A DNA stretch of 55,223 nt from Deltaproteobacteria bacterium (GTDB taxonomy: Bacteria > Desulfobacterota > Desulfomonilia > UBA1062). This document shows positions 17,288-26,873 of the stretch, in pieces. Under the pieces are notes generated by a model. That model saw nothing but the letters and a program-made list of their open reading frames with translations. It did no database searches and was not told where the DNA came from. How positions within the stretch are numbered: the stretch's first letter is position 1; every line of letters begins with the position of its first letter. The translations under genes were made by a program, and so were the position numbers. The stretch covers positions 1-55,223 of the forward strand of contig JAHDRW010000011.1 in the NCBI GenBank assembly GCA_018433085.1, in the 5' to 3' direction.

Positions 17288-18319
17288 TTAAGGAAACAGC
17301 GGCAGGGAGTCAATCCCTTCGGACTCGTCGAAACCGAACATGAGGTTCATATTCTGGATGGCCTGGCCGGATGCCCCTTTCGTGAGGTTGTCGATGACGC
17401 TGACGATCACGGCCCGGCTGGTTGTGCCGTTGACCGCAAGGCCCATCAGGCAGTTGTTGGTCCCCCGGACGTCCTTGGTGGAGGGGAAGTCGGTCTTCAG
17501 GACATGGACGAACCGTGAACCCTCGTAATACGAGCGGAGACGGTCCTTGAGCGTGGCCTCGTCGGCCAGGGCCTTGACATAGATCGTGGAGAGCATGCCC
17601 CGGGTGATGGGGATCAGGTGTGGAATGAACTCTATGTTCACGCCCGTTCCGGCGGCATTCGCGAGCTCCTGCTCCATTTCCGGAATATGGCGGTGGGCGC
17701 GCCCGACCTTATAGGCACAAAACGACTCTCCGGTCTCGCAGATGTGGGTCTTCAGGCTCAGGCCCCTGCCCGCACCCGATACCCCGCTCTTGCTGTCGGC
17801 AATGATGCCTTCGGCCTCGATGAGCCCCTCTTTCAAGAGCGGGATGAGGGGAAGCAGGATGCTGGTGGGATAGCATCCGGGGTTCGCCACCAGCCGGGCA
17901 TCCCGGATCTCGTCGCGGTACACCTCGCACAGGCCGTATACCGCCTTCCCCATGAGATCCACAGAGGTATGCTCTCCGTACCACCTCCGATAGGTCTCAA
18001 GGTCCCGGATGCGGAAATCGGCGCTCAAGTCGACCACTCGTACCGAGCCAGCGATCCGCGAGATGAAATCCATGCCGGTTCCGTGGGGCAGGCAGCTGAA
18101 CACGACGTCGCAACGGTCCTTGATCGCCGTCTCGTCGAATTCTTCCAGCTCGATGTCGAAGCTCCCCTGGAGAAAGGGGAAGACTTCCGTGATTCTTTTC
18201 CCGTTATACTGGCGGGAGGAGCAGTAGGTGATCCTGGAGTCACGATGATTGTGCAGTAGCCGGATGAGCTCTGCCCCGGTGTACCCTGTGGCTCCCAGGA
18301 TCCCTATCGAGAGTGACAA
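17288..18319 (-). CDS. argC: N-acetyl-gamma-glutamyl-phosphate reductase
   Basis: A 343-residue NADP-dependent enzyme of arginine biosynthesis that reduces N-acetylglutamyl phosphate to the semialdehyde. The Rossmann motif GILGATGYTGAELIRLL is at the N-terminus. ANPGCYPTS carries the catalytic cysteine, and HRHIPEMEQEL and the LIPITRGMLSTI region are also typical. It starts five bases after the rpsI stop and is therefore the third gene of a ribosomal protein operon, separate from other arg genes. Confidence 0.96.
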   Translation of the reverse strand: MSLSIGILGATGYTGAELIRLLHNHRDSRITYCSSRQYNGKRITEVFPFLQGSFDIELEEFDETAIKDRCDVVFSCLPHGTGMDFISRIAGSVRVVDLSADFRIRDLETYRRWYGEHTSVDLMGKAVYGLCEVYRDEIRDARLVANPGCYPTSILLPLIPLLKEGLIEAEGIIADSKSGVSGAGRGLSLKTHICETGESFCAYKVGRAHRHIPEMEQELANAAGTGVNIEFIPHLIPITRGMLSTIYVKALADEATLKDRLRSYYEGSRFVHVLKTDFPSTKDVRGTNNCLMGLAVNGTTSRAVIVSVIDNLTKGASGQAIQNMNLMFGFDESEGIDSLPLFP

Positions 18320-18324
18320 GGGTG

Positions 18325-18720
18325 TTACCTCTTGGAGAACTGAGGTCTCTTTCTGGCCTTGTGGAGTCCGAACTTTTTGCGTTCGACCATCCTCGGGTCT
18401 CTCGTGAGAAAACCGGCGGATTTGAGCTTGGGGCGATACTTCTCCACATCGAATTCGGACAGTGCCCGGGAGATGCCGTGCCGGATCGCCCCTGCCTGGC
18501 CGGATATGCCGCCGCCGCTCACGGTGGCGAATACATTGAACTGCCCCCGGGTCTCGGTGAGATCGAAGGGCTGCTGGGCCGACATGACCAGCGTCTCCCT
18601 CCCGAAGTACTCATCCAGCGGTTTGCCGTTGACCGTGAACTCCCCCGTGCCGATGGATATCCAGACTCGGGCCGTCGAGTTTTTCCTTCTGCCGGTGGCG
18701 TAGGTTCTTTCTGCTGCCAT
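18325..18720 (-). CDS. rpsI: 30S ribosomal protein S9
   Basis: A 131-residue small-subunit protein. It shows the family opening [15 protein letters not shown], a [19 protein letters not shown] core and the conserved basic C-terminus ([24 protein letters not shown]), whose last residues reach the ribosomal P site. It lies 11 bases downstream of rplM, the standard order. Confidence 0.98.
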   Translation of the reverse strand: MAAERTYATGRRKNSTARVWISIGTGEFTVNGKPLDEYFGRETLVMSAQQPFDLTETRGQFNVFATVSGGGISGQAGAIRHGISRALSEFDVEKYRPKLKSAGFLTRDPRMVERKKFGLHKARKRPQFSKR

Positions 18721-18731
18721 ATGTCGTTCCT

Positions 18732-19160
18732 TTACAGATTGATCTCTTTGGGCTGCTGTGCCTCATGGGGATGGGCTTCGCCAGCGTATACCTTGAGCTT
18801 TTTGAACATGCTCCTGCCGAGACTGTTCTTGGGGAGCATCCCTTTGACCGCGTGCCGGATGATCTCTTCGGGATTTTTCTCCATGAGCTGGCGCGCGGTG
18901 CGCGACTTGAGCCCGCCCATGTACCCGCTGTGGCGGTAATAGGTTTTCTGCTCCAGCTTTCTGCCGGTGAGGACGACCTTTTCCGCGTTGATGATCACCA
19001 CGAAATCCCCCACGTCGGTGTGCGGCGTATAGGTGGGTTTCGTCTTTCCCCTCAGGATGGATGCCACGTCCGCGGCAAGCCTGCCCAGAACCTTGTCCTT
19101 GGCGTCGACGAGCACCCAGTTTCTCTCGATCTCGTCCTTCTTTGCGATGAACGTACTCAT
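18732..19160 (-). CDS. rplM: 50S ribosomal protein L13
   Basis: A 142-residue large-subunit protein with the typical [20 protein letters not shown] opening, [12 protein letters not shown], and [20 protein letters not shown]. The final section carries [20 protein letters not shown]. The ATG follows AAGGAG. It is the first gene of the rplM-rpsI-argC transcription unit. Confidence 0.98.
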   Translation of the reverse strand: MSTFIAKKDEIERNWVLVDAKDKVLGRLAADVASILRGKTKPTYTPHTDVGDFVVIINAEKVVLTGRKLEQKTYYRHSGYMGGLKSRTARQLMEKNPEEIIRHAVKGMLPKNSLGRSMFKKLKVYAGEAHPHEAQQPKEINL

Positions 19161-19193
19161 AAGTATTACTCCTTAAGCCATAAATAGGGCTCG

Positions 19194-19223
19194 GATATAG
19201 CCGAAATCAGATGCACATGTCAA
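19194..19223 (-). promoter_or_regulatory. Promoter of rplM-rpsI-argC
   Basis: On the minus strand TTGACA (19223-19218) and TATATC (19199-19194) are separated by 18 bases, about 34 bases before the rplM ATG. A perfect -35 in this position makes it the likely operon promoter. Confidence 0.65.
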
Positions 19224-19499
19224 GCACTGATCGAAGATTTGTCCCCTCGAATGAAAACCGGCCGATACGGAACACCTCCTGGCCGGTGTGCAGGACACGG
19301 ATGGGTGAGCGCCCGTGCACGAGATTCAACCGTCCGATGGATTTTCCCCATCTTCAAGAGGTTCCGCCGGCTCTCTCTGAAAGGTGTAAGCCTGCTTCTA
19401 CCATATTCAAGTTTATCCGACAATGTACGATCATATAATTAAAGAGGTGCAAAACGCAAGGGGCGTGAACATACCGGTGACCTCAGAAGGAGAGGGATC
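19224..19499. other. Leader region of the receiver gene
   Basis: Between the rplM promoter and the receiver gene no coding region is seen. A TATAAT at 19434-19439 on the plus strand is a candidate -10 for the receiver gene, but its -35 is poor. Confidence 0.4.
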
Positions 19500-19883
19500 A
19501 TGAACAAGGTTCTGATTATCGACGACGACTCCGGGGTCCACAGCATCATCCATGCGATCATTCAGAAGAAAATGCCCGACTGTGCGTTTTCCTCGGCATA
19601 TAACGGCATTGATGGGATCAAGGCGGCCCTTGACGAGCACCCGGATGCCATCCTCCTGGATGTGGACATGCCGGGCATCGATGGGTTCGAGACCTGCAGG
19701 CGCCTCAAGGAAGACGAAAGGACAAGGCATATCCCCATCGTCATGTTCTCCGGCATGGCAACCGATGCGAACAGCGTGGACACTGCGTTGGAGAGCGGCG
19801 CCGACATGATCCTCGCAAAACCCTTGAGGAACGAGCACCTCATCCGGGTTTTCAGATCGCTGCTCAAGACAGAGGCGAAATAA
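19500..19883 (+). CDS. Receiver-only response regulator (CheY-like)
   Basis: A 127-residue protein consisting of a receiver domain alone. The acidic pocket is DDD (residues 8-10), the phospho-acceptor is D54 in LLDVDMPGIDG, and the switch residues are S84 and K107 (AKPL). There is no output domain, so it must act by binding a partner or as a phosphate carrier. AAGGAGAGGGATC precedes the ATG. No kinase is adjacent; the HDOD-HisKA protein about 4 kb away is a conceivable but unproven partner. Confidence 0.9.
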   Translation: MNKVLIIDDDSGVHSIIHAIIQKKMPDCAFSSAYNGIDGIKAALDEHPDAILLDVDMPGIDGFETCRRLKEDERTRHIPIVMFSGMATDANSVDTALESGADMILAKPLRNEHLIRVFRSLLKTEAK

Positions 19884-20050
19884 GAACCCGTCCCCGACCA
19901 ACCTGGCTTTCTGCAAAGAATCCGGTATATCCGTTTACCTCCGGAGCAGAGGCGGTTCCCTGATTGAATGTTGACGAGCGCTGGGGAGTCTTGTATCTGA
20001 AGGATACTTTGCAATATTGACAGGGGAAATGTTTTTTTTCATGTGAAATT

Positions 20051-20998
20051 ATGAAGATCGACGCCGTAATCACCGCCGGGGACGGAAAGGCCGCCCGCAG
20101 GCTGTTCAAGAAGAACAAGGCCCTTCTGGACGTGGCCGGCAGGCCCATAATCCGCCACATCGCGGAGGTCGTGCTGAAGTGCGAGGAGATCGGCCGAATC
20201 GTGGTGGTTGGGCCCCGAGATGATTTCCAGGAGGTGATCGGCGATCTGGATCTGGATATCGTGCAGCAGAAGCGGAGCCTTGCGGAAAACGGCTGGGAGG
20301 GATTTCTCCACACGATTCCCGAATGCCGGCAGGAGGGGTTCTGCTCGGAAGAGACCATCCACAAATACCGGGACAAGTATGTCCTGTTTCTCTCGGGAGA
20401 CATCCCGCTCATCTCCGTGCGGGAGATCAGGCAGTTTCTTTCCCAGTGCGACATGGAGCGCTACGACTATGTCGCGGGGGCGACCCCCGAAGAGGTGCTC
20501 AAGCTTTTCGGGCCGAGAAAGGGAAGGCCGGGGATCAAGATGGCGACCTTTCACATGCGGGACGGCAACCTGCGGCAGAACAACCTCCACATGGCCAGGC
20601 CCTTTGCCCTGAGGGAAAGCATCGATCTGGTGCTCAACGCGTACGAGTACCGGTACCAGAAGGAGTTCGTCAACATTGTCAAGGCGCTGTTCGCCATCGT
20701 CAAGTTCGGCAGGAAGAACCTCGCGCAGGCACTTTTCATCTACCTGCTCCTCCAGCTCTCGACAGGGTTCTCGAGCCTGAGGATGGAGAGGGCCGCTCGC
20801 CTGGTGAGCTTACCCGTGACAAAGGAGCGGTTGGAGCGTCTGGTCTCAAGCCTTTTGAACGCCCGATTCAAGATCGCGGAGACGACCGTGGGGGGAGCCG
20901 CCCTGGACGTGGACAACGAGAAGGACTACATGACCCTTTCCATCATGTACAAGGACTGGATGAACCAGATCACCCAGGAGGATCACCACTTGGCGTAG
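20051..20998 (+). CDS. MobA-like nucleotidyltransferase
   Basis: A 315-residue protein whose first 200 residues look like an NTP-transferase. The segments are AVITAGDGKAARRLFKKNKALLD (a variant of the GGxxxRxxxxK nucleotide loop), AGRPIIRHIAEVV and YVLFLSGDIPLISVREI (metal-binding Asp). The last 100 residues are helical and end in VDNEKDYMTL, a typical near-C-terminal motif of these enzymes. The transferred nucleotide and the acceptor are unknown. Its 3' end overlaps the convergent DUF2804 gene by 16 bases. Confidence 0.7.
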   Translation: MKIDAVITAGDGKAARRLFKKNKALLDVAGRPIIRHIAEVVLKCEEIGRIVVVGPRDDFQEVIGDLDLDIVQQKRSLAENGWEGFLHTIPECRQEGFCSEETIHKYRDKYVLFLSGDIPLISVREIRQFLSQCDMERYDYVAGATPEEVLKLFGPRKGRPGIKMATFHMRDGNLRQNNLHMARPFALRESIDLVLNAYEYRYQKEFVNIVKALFAIVKFGRKNLAQALFIYLLLQLSTGFSSLRMERAARLVSLPVTKERLERLVSSLLNARFKIAETTVGGAALDVDNEKDYMTLSIMYKDWMNQITQEDHHLA

Positions 20999-21975
20999 TG
21001 ATCCTCCGCAAAGCCGGGGCACGACTGGACGAAGATCACCTCGCCCTCGTCCGTCAGCAGCGTCCCCTCAAAGACCCCCAGCAGCTGGGTGAACCGTGAT
21101 GCCAGGAAGAGGGCGTTAACCTTTTCTTCCCTTCTCGCCTCGGGGTAGAACACCAGGTCTACCTTTCTGTCATTGGACCGGATGTGCCAGGGTTCTGACA
21201 GGTTGTCCCGGTCGAAATCGAAATCCACCATGTCCACCTTGGTCATGATGCCGCCGATCCAGAAGGCGTTTTCCGTGAAACTCGTTTCGTTGACTCCGCA
21301 GGAGAGGTTGAGGCCCAGGCTCCTGCCGTCGTCGAGGCTGGAGGCGGTCGATGCCCAGTTCCAGCAGGTCTGCCTGCGCATGAACCCGCACGTCCAATCC
21401 GAGAGCGCCCAGTATGCCGGAGAGGACAGGTCGTGCTGGGTGTTTCCCCTGGTTATGGTTCCCCTGACCTTCAAGGGGCTGGTCTTCTGGGTGTACACCC
21501 ATCCCCGGTATCCCGCACGGGTGCATATCCGCAAAGGGCTGGTGGCGTTGGGATCGATGGAGAGGTCGATGGACACATCTTTGCCGAGGGCCTTCAGCGA
21601 GTCTCTCTGCATCTCGATGATCAGGCCGCCGGTGTTGAAAAGGCTCCTCGGCTTCTCGGGAAAGGGCTCGATGGACGTTCCGGCCAAGGGATGCCCCATT
21701 GACTTGGACTCGGTTATCCCGCCGGTCTGCCGGTCGTAGAGGTAGAAAAAGCCGTTTGAGAGATAGGCGAGATCGACAACGGCAACCCCTGCCAGGAGCT
21801 CCGGGCCGATGATGCCGATGAAGTGAAACCGGTTGACTAGAAGCCGCTTGAGGAGATTCGGCAAACGAAGCCCCATCGGGGTCTCCAGGCGGTAATCCTC
21901 GTAGTTGATCCGGTGAACCGGCTCGTTGTAGATACCCCATCTCACGAGGCCTCTTCCATTGACCAGTGCATCCAT
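20983..21975 (-). CDS. DUF2804 family protein
   Basis: A 330-residue protein matching the DUF2804 pattern. The opening is GRGLVRWGIYNEPVHRINYEDY, and the middle shows HFIGIIGPELLAGVAVVDLAYLSNGFFYLYD. Towards the end are FDFDRDNLSEPWHIRS and VDLVFYPEARREEKVN. The fold is rich in beta strands and the family has no assigned reaction. The Met at 21975 follows GGAGGAGGGGGG, so it is preferred over the upstream Met at 22011. Confidence 0.8.
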   Translation of the reverse strand: MDALVNGRGLVRWGIYNEPVHRINYEDYRLETPMGLRLPNLLKRLLVNRFHFIGIIGPELLAGVAVVDLAYLSNGFFYLYDRQTGGITESKSMGHPLAGTSIEPFPEKPRSLFNTGGLIIEMQRDSLKALGKDVSIDLSIDPNATSPLRICTRAGYRGWVYTQKTSPLKVRGTITRGNTQHDLSSPAYWALSDWTCGFMRRQTCWNWASTASSLDDGRSLGLNLSCGVNETSFTENAFWIGGIMTKVDMVDFDFDRDNLSEPWHIRSNDRKVDLVFYPEARREEKVNALFLASRFTQLLGVFEGTLLTDEGEVIFVQSCPGFAEDHYAKW

Positions 21976-22071
21976 GGCTCCCCCCTCCTCCACGTTATTC
22001 AAATAAGGCAAATCAGCGTATTGTCGTTATGATAGAAGATAACGGAAAACCGGCGTGTGTCCAGTGAAATC

Positions 22072-24018
22072 TTATTCGAGGTAGTCTTCGAAGCCCGGGG
22101 TATCGGAGTCCAGAGGCCTTCCCGACACCTGGGAGATCTTCTTGCTCAGTTCGTCGGTCTGTTGCTCCATATAGTCCTCGAAGCCGGGCGTGGCGTCACC
22201 CGGGGGTATCGCCCGGTCTTTTCCGGCCGAGGCCTTCCGGCCGTCCTTCTCGGGGAGATAATCCTCGAACCCTGCCGAGTTTCCCTCGGAGGTGGGGGCA
22301 GGCTGCGCGTCTTTCGGGGGAGATGCCGCGTTCTGTGCCTCTGAGCCGTGATGGAGGTCCAGCATCTTTTCGTTCTTGACGTAGCTGGTTTCCACTACGT
22401 CCGAGATCTCCAGCATTTTCTTGACGATGGTCTTGATCTTGATGGCCTCGTTCTTGATCTCCTGGAGGCTGCCTATCACGGACTTGTTCACCCCGGCTTC
22501 CTTGACGATCATGTCGAGCTTCAGCAGGATCGTGGTCAGGGGAGAGTTGATCTCGTGGTTGGCGGCGATGGCGGTCTTCGACACGGCGGCGAGCCTCTGG
22601 GCCTTGATGTTTTTCGTGATGAGCATGGCCCTCTGGATGGCCTGTGCCCCGACCTCGGCAACGGTTCTCAGCAGCAGGAGCTTCTGATTCGACTCCTCCT
22701 GGCTGATTCCCTCCTGGGGCATCGCCTCCAGGACCCCGATGATCTTGTTGTCCACCTTCAAGGGTGCGTAAACGAAATGGACCCCCTTGGGGTAGACGGC
22801 GTTGGATCTCTCAAGGAGTTCCTTGGTGGCGCTCGCCATCCCGCTCCGGGTATGGGGGACGTTGTTGAGCCAGAACGATTCGGTGATCATGATCCTCAGG
22901 TTGCTCAGCCGCATGATGCACCGGGTTTTTTTTGTCTCGAGGATGGTCAGCGTATTCGAGGCGAGGATATTGACGATATCCGAAAGCTTCAGGGACGACT
23001 GGAGCTGGCTGCTCATCTGATTGAGACCGGATAGCTCCACGGTCCTGCGCTCGAGCGCCATTTTCTTCTGCTCGAGATCGAGGCTCAGCTTCCCCAGCTG
23101 GGCGTTCGCGAACTGGAGCACCTCGAAATAGGTCTTGGGCTCGGCCTTGGGTATCCCCATCTCGTCGCTGATGCTCGATATGCTGTCCTTGAGGGTGAGC
23201 GAGATGTCCTGGATGTCATGGCTGCTCAGGCTTAAGCCTTTCAGGATCGTGGGATCCACGAACCCCCTGTCGGTCTGGCCGAGCCCGAGCCCCAGATGGT
23301 TGGTCACGATATCCGCCACATGGACGATGGCGCAGAGCTGTCTCGTCTCTTCGTCTTCCCCTGCATCCGAGAGGCGGTGGTGGCAACCCACCGTTCGGCA
23401 CAGCAATGCCGGAAGGTTCCATTTTTCCATGATGTACATGCCGAGCGTCGCGTGATCCACGCCCACGATGCTGTTCTCCACCTCGATGATATCGGAATTG
23501 GCGCGGTTCATGACCTCAAGGACCTCGCGGTACTCGCCCTTTTTGCAGATGAGCTGATCGGCCACCACCTTGCCCAGATCGTGCAGGAGCCCGGCAATGA
23601 ATGCATCCTCCGCTGCGGAGGGGGAGACCTTGTTCGCGATCGCCTTTGCACAGACCGCGCAGGCGATGCTGTGCTGCCAGAACTTGTAGAAGTCAAGGCT
23701 GCGTTTTTCCTTGTCGTTGAAGAGGTTGACGACGCTGATGCTGAGCACGATGCTCTTGAGCACATTGAATCCCAGCAGCACCACGGCCCCGCGGATGGTC
23801 GATATCTCTTTGATACGCCGGTAAAAGGGCGAGTTCGCCACCTTGAGCACCTTGACGGCGAGCGCCTGGTCCCTCTCCACCATCTGGGCGATCTGGCGTG
23901 CGTTCACCTGCGAATCGAGCGTCTTCTCCATGATGGTGGTGGCGATGGAGGGCAGGGTGGGGATATCCCCCAGATCCTCCAGAAGGGATTCGATCTCGTC
24001 GTGAGCGATTTTTTTCAT
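22072..24018 (-). CDS. HDOD-GAF-HisKA signalling protein with GFEDY repeat tail
   Basis: A 648-residue cytosolic protein. An HDOD domain occupies about residues 10-215 (LGDIPTLPSIATTIM, ERDQALAVKVLKVANSPFY, AGLLHDLGK). A coiled linker and a GAF-like domain (about 325-465) follow. A HisKA-like helix has AIAANHEINSPLTTI, with H488 as the potential phosphoacceptor. No HATPase domain comes after it. The tail from about 560 is disordered and contains GFEDY at 583-587, 612-616 and 642-646, the last almost at the C-terminus. The start at MKKIAHDE is chosen because the upstream frame reads into the ispG leader and looks non-coding. It probably acts as an adaptor or phosphotransfer hub. Confidence 0.88.
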   Translation of the reverse strand: MKKIAHDEIESLLEDLGDIPTLPSIATTIMEKTLDSQVNARQIAQMVERDQALAVKVLKVANSPFYRRIKEISTIRGAVVLLGFNVLKSIVLSISVVNLFNDKEKRSLDFYKFWQHSIACAVCAKAIANKVSPSAAEDAFIAGLLHDLGKVVADQLICKKGEYREVLEVMNRANSDIIEVENSIVGVDHATLGMYIMEKWNLPALLCRTVGCHHRLSDAGEDEETRQLCAIVHVADIVTNHLGLGLGQTDRGFVDPTILKGLSLSSHDIQDISLTLKDSISSISDEMGIPKAEPKTYFEVLQFANAQLGKLSLDLEQKKMALERRTVELSGLNQMSSQLQSSLKLSDIVNILASNTLTILETKKTRCIMRLSNLRIMITESFWLNNVPHTRSGMASATKELLERSNAVYPKGVHFVYAPLKVDNKIIGVLEAMPQEGISQEESNQKLLLLRTVAEVGAQAIQRAMLITKNIKAQRLAAVSKTAIAANHEINSPLTTILLKLDMIVKEAGVNKSVIGSLQEIKNEAIKIKTIVKKMLEISDVVETSYVKNEKMLDLHHGSEAQNAASPPKDAQPAPTSEGNSAGFEDYLPEKDGRKASAGKDRAIPPGDATPGFEDYMEQQTDELSKKISQVSGRPLDSDTPGFEDYLE

Positions 24019-24086
24019 CCAAGGTCTTATCGATAATTGCGGTTCCAATCTTGAGTCCGGATACCGAATATGATACTCAGAACAAA

Positions 24087-25148
24087 ATGACAGCGCACCA
24101 CGACAACACCCGAATGATCCATGTGGGGACGGTTCCCGTGGGGGGAGGTGCCCCCGTGACCATCCAGTCGATGACCAACGCCGACACCCGGGACGCAGCC
24201 GGAACCATTTCCCAGATCCATGCCCTCGAACGGGCGGGGTGCGAGATCGTGCGGGTGAGCATTCCGGACGAGGAATCCGCGAGGACATTCCGGGAGATAA
24301 GACAGGCGGTCCATATCCCGGTCATCGCGGACATCCATTTCGATTACCGGCTCGCGATTGCCGCCATCGAGAACGGGGCGGACGGGATCCGGATCAACCC
24401 CGGGAACATCGGGCGCACGGACAGGGTGGAGGCCGTGGCGCGCGCGGCGATCCAGGCCCGGATCCCCATACGGGTCGGGGTGAACCTGGGTTCGGTGAAA
24501 AAGCGGGTTCTCGATGCCCACGGGGGCGACCGGGTGGGCGCCCTGGTGGAAAACGCGTCTGAATATGTGCGCATGCTCGAGGACATGGGCGTGAGCTCGA
24601 TCAAGGTCTCCTTGAAGTCATCCGACGTGCTGGAGACCCTGGACGCCTACCGGCGGTTCTCCCGGATCAGCTCGTGGCCGCTGCACCTGGGAGTCACGGA
24701 GGCGGGAACACTCTTCTCCGGGCTTATCCGTTCCTCGGTAGGGATCGGCGCGCTCCTGCTGGAGGGGATCGGCGATACCATCCGGATATCGCTTTCCGCA
24801 GACCCCGTCCAGGAGGTCACGGCAGGCAGGGTCCTGCTGGAGAGCATAGGGCTCAGGAAGGAAGGCGTCAGGGTGATCGCCTGCCCCACCTGCGCGCGGA
24901 CGAACGGCGATGTGGCGGGCATCGCACTGAAGGTGGAGGACGCGCTCAAGGATGTAAAGAAGCACCTGGTGGTCGCGATCATGGGGTGCGTGGTGAACGG
25001 CCCCGGAGAGGCCCGGATCGCGGATCTCGGAGTCGCCTGCGACAAGGAGGGAGCCATGCTGTTCGTTCACGGCACGCCCGTGCGGCACATCGAGGCCTCT
25101 GAAATTGTACAGACACTCGTGGACGAAGTGGAAAAGGAGATATCGTAA
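24087..25148 (+). CDS. ispG: 4-hydroxy-3-methylbut-2-enyl-diphosphate synthase
   Basis: A 353-residue [4Fe-4S] enzyme of the MEP isoprenoid pathway that converts MEcPP to HMBPP. The TIM-barrel part has VTIQSMTNADTRD, DIHFDYRLAI and RINPGNIG. The cluster ligands are in CPTCARTNGD and GCVVNGPGEA. ATG 24087 is chosen; an upstream TTG (24051) and Met 24114 are alternatives, none with a strong ribosome-binding site. It is divergent from the HDOD gene and lies directly upstream of proS. Confidence 0.97.
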   Translation: MTAHHDNTRMIHVGTVPVGGGAPVTIQSMTNADTRDAAGTISQIHALERAGCEIVRVSIPDEESARTFREIRQAVHIPVIADIHFDYRLAIAAIENGADGIRINPGNIGRTDRVEAVARAAIQARIPIRVGVNLGSVKKRVLDAHGGDRVGALVENASEYVRMLEDMGVSSIKVSLKSSDVLETLDAYRRFSRISSWPLHLGVTEAGTLFSGLIRSSVGIGALLLEGIGDTIRISLSADPVQEVTAGRVLLESIGLRKEGVRVIACPTCARTNGDVAGIALKVEDALKDVKKHLVVAIMGCVVNGPGEARIADLGVACDKEGAMLFVHGTPVRHIEASEIVQTLVDEVEKEIS

Positions 25149-26873
25149 ATGAAATGGTCATCGCTGTTTTTGCACTCGCACAAGGAAGATCCCCGCGAGG
25201 CCGAGGTCATCAGCCACAAGCTCATGCTCAGGGGCGCCATGATCAAGAGGCTTGCTTCAGGCATCTATTCCTGGCTTCCCTACGGGCTCAAGGCCCTGCG
25301 CAAGGTGGAGAACATCATCCGTGAAGAGATGGACGCGGCCGGGGCTCAGGAGGTCCTGATGCCGGCGGTGCAGCCCGCCGAGATATGGAAGGAGAGCGGC
25401 AGGTGGGAGTTTTACGGCAAGGAGCTTCTGAGGTTCACCGACCGCAAGGGCGGGGAGTTCGCCATGGGCCCAACGCACGAGGAAGTCATCACCACCATCG
25501 TCCGCGACGAGGTGCGTTCCTACCGGGATCTCCCCATCAATCTCTACCAGATCCAGACCAAGTTCCGTGACGAGATCAGACCCCGCTTCGGCGTGATGCG
25601 CTCCCGCGAGTTCATCATGAAGGACGCCTACTCGTTCGACACCGGTGAAGAGGGGGCCGCAAAAAGCTATGATGCCATGCGCAGGGCGTACGAGCGCATC
25701 TTCAGCAGGTGCGGGCTCAGGTTCAAGGCCGTGGAGGCGGAGTCCGGCCCCATCGGCGGCAGCTACTCCCACGAGTTCATGGTGCTGGCCTCCACGGGCG
25801 AGGATGTCATCCTGAGCTGCCCTTCGTGCAGCTATGCCGCAAATCTCGAAAAGGCGGAGATCGCCGCCCCGGCCGAGCCGGTGTTCCGGAAGGCCCCTGC
25901 AGGCAGCCCGGACAAGGTGAAGACCCCGGACGTCAGAACCATCGAAGAGGTCTGCCGGTTCCTGGGTGTCACCCCGCAGGAGCTCGTCAAGACGCTCATA
26001 TATGATACCGACAAGGGGGTGGTGGCCGCGCTGGTACGGGGTGACCACGAGGTGAACGAGGCCAAGCTCAAGCGCGCCGTGGGATGCGAGAGCATGGAGC
26101 TGGCCGACGAGGCGACCATAGAGAAGCACACAGGAGCCCCACGCGGGTTCGCCGGGCCGGTGAACCTGCCCGTGAGGGTCGTCGCGGATTACGGGCTTCT
26201 CGATTCCGGTCCCTACGTGACCGGGGCAAACGAGGAAGACCATCACCTCAAGAACGTATGGCTCTCCCGGGATGCGAAGGTGGACCGGATCGCCGATATC
26301 CGTAACGCCGAGAAAGGCGACCTCTGTCCCCGGTGCGGTGGGGCGCATCTGGACGACATACGGGGAATCGAGGTCGGGCACATCTTCAAGCTGGGCACCA
26401 AGTATTCCAGGGCCATGGACGCCGCCTTCCTGGACGAAAGCGGCGAGCAGCGGCCCATCATCATGGGGTGCTACGGGATCGGCGTAGGCCGGGTACTGGC
26501 CGCGGCCATCGAGCAGTACGCCGACGAGAACGGGATGGTGCTTCCCGTCTCCCTTGCCCCGTACCCGGTTCTGGTGCTTCCCGTGAACGTGGGTGAAGAG
26601 GAAGTCATGGCCGCTGCATCTAAAATGTATGAAGAGCTCAAGGCCCGCGGGGTAGATGTCCTTCTGGACGACCGGGACGCGCGTCCCGGCGTGAAGTTCA
26701 TGGACGCGGACCTCATCGGTGCCCCGTACCGGATCACGGTAGGTATGCGCGGGCTCAAGGAAGGGGTCGTGGAGATCAAGGAGCGGGCAACCGGGACAGT
26801 GGAAAAGATCAGGGTGGCCGAGGCCCCCGACTATTGTATGGCGAAGATCAAAGAGACGGGAAGCGATTATTGA
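25149..26873 (+). CDS. proS: Prolyl-tRNA synthetase
   Basis: A 574-residue class II synthetase of the bacterial type with an inserted editing domain (about residues 225-385). Class II motifs are visible in the GAQEVLMPAVQP, FRDEIRPRFGVMRSREFIMKD (motif 2) and GCYGIGVGRVLAAAIEQ (motif 3) regions. The C-terminal anticodon-binding domain follows. It starts right after ispG with no gap. Its last codons overlap the Rel reading frame. Confidence 0.97.
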   Translation: MKWSSLFLHSHKEDPREAEVISHKLMLRGAMIKRLASGIYSWLPYGLKALRKVENIIREEMDAAGAQEVLMPAVQPAEIWKESGRWEFYGKELLRFTDRKGGEFAMGPTHEEVITTIVRDEVRSYRDLPINLYQIQTKFRDEIRPRFGVMRSREFIMKDAYSFDTGEEGAAKSYDAMRRAYERIFSRCGLRFKAVEAESGPIGGSYSHEFMVLASTGEDVILSCPSCSYAANLEKAEIAAPAEPVFRKAPAGSPDKVKTPDVRTIEEVCRFLGVTPQELVKTLIYDTDKGVVAALVRGDHEVNEAKLKRAVGCESMELADEATIEKHTGAPRGFAGPVNLPVRVVADYGLLDSGPYVTGANEEDHHLKNVWLSRDAKVDRIADIRNAEKGDLCPRCGGAHLDDIRGIEVGHIFKLGTKYSRAMDAAFLDESGEQRPIIMGCYGIGVGRVLAAAIEQYADENGMVLPVSLAPYPVLVLPVNVGEEEVMAAASKMYEELKARGVDVLLDDRDARPGVKFMDADLIGAPYRITVGMRGLKEGVVEIKERATGTVEKIRVAEAPDYCMAKIKETGSDY

